Positions 7,150 to 11,783 of a stretch of 11,783 nt of DNA are shown here, piece after piece (within the stretch, counting starts at the first letter, position 1; each line of letters starts with the position of its first letter). The DNA is taken from contig DCDI01000163.1 of the NCBI GenBank assembly GCA_002316345.1, positions 4,805 to 16,587 on the forward strand. The letters run 5' to 3'. The stretch comes from Phyllobacteriaceae bacterium UBA1059. GTDB taxonomy: Bacteria; Pseudomonadota; Alphaproteobacteria; Rhizobiales; Rhizobiaceae. Below the pieces are notes generated by a model. The model had not been told where the DNA came from and did not search any database. It saw only the letters and a list, made by a program, of their open reading frames with translations. The translations under genes were made by a program, and so were the position numbers.

Positions 7150-7611
7150 TCAGATATCGAGCGGCCGGTTTTCGGCGATGGCTTCCATGGCGAAGTAGGA
7201 GGTGACGGTTTCAAGCTCCAGCTTGTCGATCAGGCGCTGGTAAACCTGATCATAGCTGTTCATGTCGCGCGTGACGATCTTTAGGAGATAATCGTAGTCG
7301 CCACCGATGCGGTAGAAGTCGATGACATCCGGGATCGCGCCGACATGGGCGCGGAAACGCTTCAGCCAATCGGCGGAATGATTGCGGGTGCGGATCATCG
7401 CGAAGACCACGAGGCCGAGGCCCACTTCCTCGCGTGCGATGCGGGCGCTGTGGCCTTTGATGATGCCGCGTTCTTCCAACAGCTTCACGCGCCGCCAGGT
7501 CGCGTTTTGCGAAAGGCCGATGCAGTCGGCGAGGTCGCGCTGCGACTGACTCGCATCGCGCTGCAACTCGCGCAGAATGTGGGCATCTATCTGATCGAGA
7601 TTACGCTTCAT
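7150..7611 (-). CDS. Lrp/AsnC-family transcriptional regulator
   Basis: A 153-residue protein of standard length for the feast/famine regulators. Residues 1-60 form the winged HTH, starting LDQIDAHILRELQRDASQSQ and continuing DLADCIGLSQNATWRRVKLLEERGII. The C-terminal half is an effector-binding RAM/AsnC domain, with the family's GGDYDYLLKIVTRDM turn near residue 105 and SYDQVYQRLIDKL after it. The ATG at 7609-7611 is fixed because the codon before it in frame is a stop (TGA). The gene is divergent from the class V enzyme gene, with 111 AT-rich bases between. This layout is typical of Lrp-type regulators that sense an amino acid and control the neighbouring catabolic or export genes. A sulfur amino acid is a plausible effector here, by analogy with cysteine-responsive members such as CyuR/DecR. 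Confidence 0.95.
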   Translation of the reverse strand: MKRNLDQIDAHILRELQRDASQSQRDLADCIGLSQNATWRRVKLLEERGIIKGHSARIAREEVGLGLVVFAMIRTRNHSADWLKRFRAHVGAIPDVIDFYRIGGDYDYLLKIVTRDMNSYDQVYQRLIDKLELETVTSYFAMEAIAENRPLDI

Positions 7612-7722
7612 TCATCGATCAAAATCACAATTTTTGCTCCTTAAGAAGCCCAATTTGAGAGAAAAACGCGCAGGATCTTCGCTACTCCTCCTCATTAAAG
7701 CAGGGGAGAAGGGAAGAACACC
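7612..7722. promoter_or_regulatory. Divergent promoter region with candidate Lrp-type operator repeats
   Basis: This AT-rich stretch contrasts with the GC-rich genes on either side. CAAAA (7620-7624), seven bases, then TTTTG (7632-7636) form an inverted repeat of the kind bound by Lrp/AsnC dimers. Similar 9-mers CAATTTTTG (7628-7636) and CAATTTGAG (7651-7659) are offset by 23 bases, roughly two helical turns. A TTGAGA at 7655-7660 could be a -35 for the enzyme operon, though the -10 is weak. A strong ribosome site AGAAGGGA (7707-7714) lies 8 bases before the ATG at 7723. Confidence 0.5.
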
Positions 7723-9240
7723 ATGAGCAAGCTGATCGCGTTCAGAAATGCGCTTCGAAATGGCGATGTCATTGCAAGACTGCGCGCCGGTCTGATCGGG
7801 GACGGCATGGCCTTCGAGACACAGTTCGGCGAGCGCAATCTGCTTTATGCCGATTATGTCGCGTCCGGCCGCGCGCTGCGGCAGGTCGAGGATTTCATCC
7901 AGGCGGAAGTGCTGCCCTTTTACGCCAACAGCCACACGGAAGCGTCGTTCTGCGGTGGGACCATGACGCGGATGCGCGAGGATGCGCGCCGCATCATAGG
8001 CGAGCTGTGCGGCGCCGGGCCGGATTGCCATGTGGTTTTCACGGGTTCGGGTGCAACGAGTGGCATCAACCGGATTGTCGGCCTGCTGCGCATCCGTGAG
8101 CGTGTGCTTGCCGGGGAGCGCGTTACTGTGCTGATCGGCCCTTACGAGCATCATTCCAACATTCTCCCATGGCGCGAATCTGGGGCGACGATGGTGGAAA
8201 TTCCGGAGCGGGCCGAAGGCGGACCTTGCCTTGCTGCGCTGGAAGCGGCGTTAAGGGAAGCTGCGGGCTCCGATCTCGTGGTCGGCAGCTTCTCGGCTGC
8301 ATCCAATGTCACCGGCATTCTGACCGATCCCGATCCCGTCACGCGTCTTCTGAAGGCGCAAGGAGCGATGGCGATTTGGGATTATGCCTGCGGCGCGCCC
8401 TATCTGCCGATGGATATGGGCGAGGGGGATGCAGCCAAGGACGCGATCGTGTTTTCGCCGCACAAGTTTCCGGGCGGACCGGGCGCAAGCGGGGTGATGG
8501 TGATCCGCGACACAGTGGTTCAGCGCCAAACGCCGACCGCGCCCGGCGGCGGAACGGTGTCTTTCGTGTCGCCATGGTCGCACACCTATAGTCGCCGCGT
8601 CGAAGCGCGCGAGGAGGCCGGAACGCCGAATGTGGTGGGCGACATCCGGGCGGCCCTTACGCTGCTTGTGAAGGATGCGGTTGGTGAGGATGCGCTGCTG
8701 AGGCGCGAGACGGAGCTTCGCGACAGGGCGCTGCGTGCCTGGAAGGATGTTCCGGAGATTCGCTTGCTCGGACAGCGTGATGGTGCCGAGGCCCTGCCTA
8801 TCTTCTCCTTCCAGATTTCGGGCAGGAACGGCGATCTCGTTCATCACCAGCTTTTCACGCGCATGCTGAGCGACGTGTTCGGCGTGCAGGCGCGGGGCGG
8901 TTGTGCATGTGCGGGGTCTTACGCGCATCGCTTGTTGGAGATCGACGAAAGCGCGTCCGGCACCCTGTTCAAGCGGCTTGCGGATGGCTACGAGACGGAG
9001 AAACCCGGCTGGGTCAGGCTCAGCCTGTCTTATCTGCACTCCAATGCGGATGCCGATGCGATCATCGATGCGGTTGCGCGGCTGGCGCTTCATGCAGAAG
9101 ACTTGGCCGGCCAATATGAAGTGGATGCGGCGACGGCCCGGTTCAAACCGAAATCCCGTGCAAGCCTGGATGGCGTGCCCGCACTCAAGTTCCCGAGCCT
9201 CGTTGAACAGGTTCGCACCGACAGGAATGCCGCTAGATGA
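7723..9240 (+). CDS. Class V PLP-dependent aminotransferase-fold protein, cysteine-desulfurase-like
   Basis: A 505-residue cytoplasmic PLP enzyme, about 100 residues longer than IscS or SufS. Hallmarks of the fold are the GSGATSGINRIVGLL stretch near residue 110, EHHSN at 142-146 (the cofactor-stacking His region), the PLP-binding Asp220 in IWDYACGAPY, and the SPHKFPGG motif with Lys248 as the Schiff-base lysine. The cysteine-loop region reads ARGGCACAG with Cys394 and Cys396, unlike the SufS (RxGHHC) or IscS (GSAC) loops. The likely reaction is removal of sulfur from cysteine or a related substrate to give a persulfide, but another class V chemistry (lyase, aminotransferase or epimerase) cannot be excluded. 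The strong upstream AGAAGGGA supports the start. The stop overlaps the next gene's ATG, tying it to a persulfide dioxygenase-like partner. Confidence 0.85.
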   Translation: MSKLIAFRNALRNGDVIARLRAGLIGDGMAFETQFGERNLLYADYVASGRALRQVEDFIQAEVLPFYANSHTEASFCGGTMTRMREDARRIIGELCGAGPDCHVVFTGSGATSGINRIVGLLRIRERVLAGERVTVLIGPYEHHSNILPWRESGATMVEIPERAEGGPCLAALEAALREAAGSDLVVGSFSAASNVTGILTDPDPVTRLLKAQGAMAIWDYACGAPYLPMDMGEGDAAKDAIVFSPHKFPGGPGASGVMVIRDTVVQRQTPTAPGGGTVSFVSPWSHTYSRRVEAREEAGTPNVVGDIRAALTLLVKDAVGEDALLRRETELRDRALRAWKDVPEIRLLGQRDGAEALPIFSFQISGRNGDLVHHQLFTRMLSDVFGVQARGGCACAGSYAHRLLEIDESASGTLFKRLADGYETEKPGWVRLSLSYLHSNADADAIIDAVARLALHAEDLAGQYEVDAATARFKPKSRASLDGVPALKFPSLVEQVRTDRNAAR

Positions 9241-10124
9241 TGCTTTTGCCAGATGTTCGCGCCTTTTTCGAACCGCGAACCTGCTCGGTTCAATATGTGG
9301 TTGCCTGCCCGGCAACGAAGCGCTGCGCGATCATCGATCCGGTGCTCGATTATGATGAGAAGTCCGGCTCCGTTCGCACGGACAGCGCGGATGCGATCCT
9401 CGCTTACATCGGCGAACAGAAGCTCGAGCTGGAATGGATCCTCGACACGCATCCGCATGCCGATCATTTTTCGGCGGCGGACTACCTGAAGAGCCGGACT
9501 GGCGCGCCGACGGCGATCGGCGCTCAGATTACCGAAGTGCAGAAGCTATGGAAGGCGATCTACAACTGGCCTGATCTTGCGACGGATGGGTCCCAATGGG
9601 ACCGGTTGTGGAAAGACGGCGAGCAGTTCCGGATCGGTGACATGGATGTGCGGGTGCTGTTTTCGCCCGGCCATACGCTGGCTTCGATCGCCTATGTCGT
9701 GGGAGATGCGGCCTTTATCCACGACACGCTGTTCATGCCCGACAGCGGTTCGGCGCGCTCGGATTTCCCCGGCGGCGATGCGGCGCGCTTGTGGCAATCG
9801 ATCCAGGCGATCCTGTCCTTGCCCGATGAAACCCGGCTGTTCACCGGCCACGACTATCAGCCTGACGGGCGCGAGCCGCGTTGGCAAAGCACAGTGGCCG
9901 AACAGCGCAGCTCCAATATCCATCTGCAGAAAGCTGCGACGCAAGAAGCCTACGTGGCGCTGCGCCAGGAACGGGATCGGACCTTGCCGATGCCCAAGCT
10001 CATTCTTCATGCGCTACAGGTGAACATAAGAGCAGGGCGACTGCCTGAACCGGAAGCCAACGGCTCACGCTACCTTAGGATACCGCTGGGCGCCTTCGGG
10101 GATGTGCCCTGGGGCAAGGCTTGA
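9237..10124 (+). CDS. MBL-fold persulfide dioxygenase-like protein (ETHE1/Blh type)
   Basis: A 295-residue metallo-beta-lactamase-fold protein, probably oxidising glutathione persulfide to sulfite with one non-haem iron. The metal motif is THPHADH (His72, His74, Asp76, His77), followed by His146 in SPGHT, Asp163 in HDTLFMPDSG, and His205 in FTGHDY. By analogy with ETHE1 the iron ligands would be His72, His146 and Asp163. The SDFPGGDAARLWQSI and GHDYQPDGRE stretches and the C-terminal LQVNIRAGRLPEPEANG...LRIPLGAFG match the persulfide dioxygenase family rather than generic glyoxalase II. No rhodanese or DUF442 domain is fused. The first ATG overlaps the stop of the class V enzyme as ATGA. A second ATG follows directly at 9240, so the start may be either. 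AGGA lies 10 bases upstream. Co-translation with a desulfurase-like enzyme strengthens the sulfur role. Confidence 0.88.
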   Translation: MMLLPDVRAFFEPRTCSVQYVVACPATKRCAIIDPVLDYDEKSGSVRTDSADAILAYIGEQKLELEWILDTHPHADHFSAADYLKSRTGAPTAIGAQITEVQKLWKAIYNWPDLATDGSQWDRLWKDGEQFRIGDMDVRVLFSPGHTLASIAYVVGDAAFIHDTLFMPDSGSARSDFPGGDAARLWQSIQAILSLPDETRLFTGHDYQPDGREPRWQSTVAEQRSSNIHLQKAATQEAYVALRQERDRTLPMPKLILHALQVNIRAGRLPEPEANGSRYLRIPLGAFGDVPWGKA

Positions 10125-10320
10125 ACCGCTTCCAGGGATTGGCTGGCATGAACCCGATATGCGCTCTCCATAAGCTAATGGCTTGAGCAACGGTCCCTCT
10201 TTTGTGCAATAGGAGCCTGCTTAGCAAGCATGGTTTTGTTTCAAGGCGCATTTTGATGGCCGGCACGGACTGGTGGTGTTGCCGACTGGCGCGTCGCCCA
10301 AGAACAAGGATTTGGAAATA
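10125..10320. other. Intergenic gap before the transporter gene
   Basis: There are 196 bases between the dioxygenase-like gene and the transporter start. A short hairpin (TGCTT-AGC-AAGCA, 10218-10230) followed by TGGTTTTGTTT could be a weak terminator, and would separate the transporter from the enzyme pair. No clear promoter hexamers or operator repeats like those at 7620-7659 were found. Confidence 0.3.
10306..10310 (+). promoter_or_regulatory. Ribosome binding site deciding the transporter start
   Basis: AAGGA lies 10 bases before the ATG at 10321. The open frame extends upstream to a GTG at 10273, but that start has no comparable site and would add 16 residues unlike the usual N-terminus of this family. 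The ATG is preferred. Confidence 0.6.
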
Positions 10321-11646
10321 ATGGTTTATCGCAATGACGCAGCAGGCGTCGCACCGGCTCCTGTTAGCGGGCTTGATCGTCGCAGTCGTTTGAAGGCGAT
10401 CGTCGGCGGGTCGACCGGCAATCTGGTCGAATGGTTCGACTGGTATGTTTATGCCGCTTTCGCGCTGTATTTTGCCAAGCACTTCTTCCCGGCGGGCGAT
10501 CAAACCGCGCAGTTGCTGTCGTCTGCTGCAGTGTTTGCCGTCGGCTTCCTGATGCGCCCGATTGGTGCCTGGATCATGGGCATCTACTCCGATCGCAAGG
10601 GCCGCAAGGCCGGTCTGGCTTTGTCGGTGACGCTGATGTGCGCCGGTTCGCTCATCATCGCTGTGACGCCGGATTATCAGACGATCGGTATCCTAGCGCC
10701 GATCTTGCTCGTGGTCGCGCGCCTGATGCAGGGCCTCTCGGTGGGTGGCGAATATGGCGCGTCCGCGACCTATCTGTCGGAAATGGCCGGCCGCAATTCG
10801 CGCGGCTTCTACTCGTCCTTCGCTTATGTGACGCTGATTTCCGGCCAGCTTCTCGCGCTGCTGGTTCTGATCGTGCTCCAGAATACGATGACCGAAGAAG
10901 CTCTGAACGCCTGGGGCTGGCGCATTCCGTTCTTTATCGGCGCCTGCCTCGCCGTGGTGGTGTTCTGGCTGCGTCGCGGTCTGGATGAAACCGACAGCTT
11001 CAAGAATGCACAGGCTTCCAACGCGCCGAAGTCCAGCTTCCTTGAACTGGTGACCAAGCACCCCAAGGAAACCATGCTGGTGATGCTGCTGACGGCCGGC
11101 GGCACCTTGGCGTTCTATGCCTATTCCATCTACATGCAGAAGTTCCTCGCCAACACGTCGGGCTTCAGCAAGACGCAGGCTTCCGAAATCAGCGCGATCA
11201 CGCTGTTCGTATTCATGTGCCTCCAGCCGTTGGCCGGTGCATTGTCGGACCGGATCGGACGCAAGCCGCTGATGATCTTCTTCGGCGTTGCGGGCGTGCT
11301 GTTCACCTATCCGATCTTCTCGGCGCTTGAAGTGGAAAAAAACCCGTTCAACGCCGGTCTGCTGGCCATGGCGGCTCTCGTGATCGTGACGGGTTACACG
11401 TCGATCAATGCGGTGGTGAAGGCGGAGCTCTTCCCTGCCCATATCCGCGCGCTCGGCGTGGCGCTGCCTTATGCACTCGCCAACACCCTGTTCGGCGGAA
11501 CCGCGGAGTATGTGGCGCTGCAGTTCAAGAGCTCCGGCTGGGAGCAGGGCTTCTATTGGTATGTCACGGCGATGATTGCGTGTTCCCTGGTGGTTTACGT
11601 GTTCATGGCCGACACGGCCAAGAACAGCGCGATCAAGGAAGACTGA
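10321..11646 (+). CDS. MHS-type major facilitator transporter (KgtP/ProP-like metabolite:H+ symporter)
   Basis: A 441-residue inner-membrane transporter with about 12 hydrophobic segments. The opening STGNLVEWFDWYVYAAF (31-47) is characteristic of the metabolite:H+ symporter subfamily, which includes the 2-oxoglutarate permease KgtP, ProP and the shikimate transporter. The conserved loop 2-3 motif is GIYSDRKGRK (87-96), GGEYGASATYLSE (142-153) lies near helix 5, and the loop 8-9 counterpart GALSDRIGRK sits at 306-315. Proton-coupled uptake of a small organic acid, amino-acid derivative or betaine is expected; the substrate cannot be fixed from sequence. It follows the desulfurase-like and dioxygenase-like genes on the same strand after a 196-base gap, so co-regulation is possible but not shown. 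Length and motifs are complete, with no sign of damage. Confidence 0.92.
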   Translation: MVYRNDAAGVAPAPVSGLDRRSRLKAIVGGSTGNLVEWFDWYVYAAFALYFAKHFFPAGDQTAQLLSSAAVFAVGFLMRPIGAWIMGIYSDRKGRKAGLALSVTLMCAGSLIIAVTPDYQTIGILAPILLVVARLMQGLSVGGEYGASATYLSEMAGRNSRGFYSSFAYVTLISGQLLALLVLIVLQNTMTEEALNAWGWRIPFFIGACLAVVVFWLRRGLDETDSFKNAQASNAPKSSFLELVTKHPKETMLVMLLTAGGTLAFYAYSIYMQKFLANTSGFSKTQASEISAITLFVFMCLQPLAGALSDRIGRKPLMIFFGVAGVLFTYPIFSALEVEKNPFNAGLLAMAALVIVTGYTSINAVVKAELFPAHIRALGVALPYALANTLFGGTAEYVALQFKSSGWEQGFYWYVTAMIACSLVVYVFMADTAKNSAIKED

Positions 11647-11666
11647 TCGTTCGAGTGCGATAAAAA

Positions 11667-11695
11667 GTGCCGGTGAGCATATGGCTCATCGGCGC
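11667..11695. terminator. Strong hairpin downstream of the transporter gene
   Basis: A near-perfect stem (GCCGGTGAGC at 11669-11678 with GCTCATCGGC at 11684-11693, loop ATATG) begins about 20 bases after the transporter stop. On the plus strand it pairs fully with one G-U, but no U-run follows. On the minus strand it has one mismatch and is followed by AC then TTTTT, the layout of an intrinsic terminator for a gene arriving from the right. It may serve both directions. Confidence 0.5.
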
Positions 11696-11783
11696 GGAGC
11701 CATCTGGCTATTGCCCGCAATGGCGCGGTATGAGTGGGTATGACCCAGCCGACCGACAAACAGCTTGCCACTTTGGGCGCTGC
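11696..11783. other. Right-edge sequence without a recognised gene
   Basis: I see no open reading frame with supporting features, RNA gene or repeat in these final 88 bases. It may be intergenic, or the end of a gene lying beyond the window. Confidence 0.4.

Noticed and set aside
8251..9315. A 354-codon open frame on the minus strand opposite the class V enzyme
   Set aside because: It is antisense to a gene with clear PLP-enzyme motifs. It is Arg/His-rich with no domain pattern, so it is a codon-bias shadow.
9237..10124. Annotation as glyoxalase II
   Set aside because: The metal motif is shared, but the HDTLFMPDSG, DFPGGDAARLW and C-terminal QVNIRAG...NG segments match the persulfide dioxygenase group rather than hydroxyacylglutathione hydrolases.
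1..11783. Mobile element, CRISPR, tRNA or rRNA content
   Set aside because: No transposase or integrase motif, regularly spaced direct repeats, or recognisable tRNA/rRNA segment was seen on either strand by eye.

Overview
The window reads as a chromosome or large-replicon segment of an alphaproteobacterium, most likely of the Hyphomicrobiales (rhizobia/Agrobacterium-like). This is an inference. It rests on the GC-rich sequence with strong third-position G/C bias, the gene families present, and two copies of the TGA-N9-TCA element that rhizobial RirA iron-responsive operators carry. No rRNA, tRNA, CRISPR array, insertion sequence or phage gene is visible. Base composition looks even throughout.

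Region 1 (1-7006) is a complete ferric-siderophore uptake locus except for one truncated end. A four-gene minus-strand operon encodes a periplasmic binding protein (2606-3598), two FecCD-type permeases (1539-2609 and 502-1542) and an ATPase (1-505, cut by the left window edge). Each junction is a 4-base stop/start overlap. Divergently transcribed is a TonB-dependent outer-membrane receptor (3913-6063). Converging on it is an AraC-type regulator (6110-7006). The roughly 315-base divergent intergenic region holds two TGA-N9-TCA elements and a perfect 7-bp inverted repeat, so it is probably controlled by iron and by the AraC protein. The receptor would import a ferric siderophore across the outer membrane, the binding protein would carry it through the periplasm, and the ABC transporter would bring it into the cytoplasm. 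The particular siderophore cannot be read from sequence. There is no biosynthetic gene here, so a xenosiderophore is possible.

Region 2 (7150-11646) looks like a small sulfur-metabolism module. An Lrp/AsnC regulator (minus) faces a plus-strand pair: a class V PLP enzyme resembling cysteine desulfurases, and a metallo-beta-lactamase-fold protein closely matching persulfide dioxygenases of the ETHE1/Blh type, overlapping by 4 bases. About 200 bases on is an MHS-type (KgtP/ProP-like) major facilitator transporter. A coherent hypothesis is amino-acid-sensing control of a route that removes sulfur from cysteine or a related thiol as persulfide and oxidises it to sulfite, with the transporter moving the substrate or a carboxylate product. 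This grouping is the most interesting part of the window. The pathway assignment is inference from family membership and gene order.

The last 137 bases hold no recognisable gene, only a strong hairpin next to an A-run.
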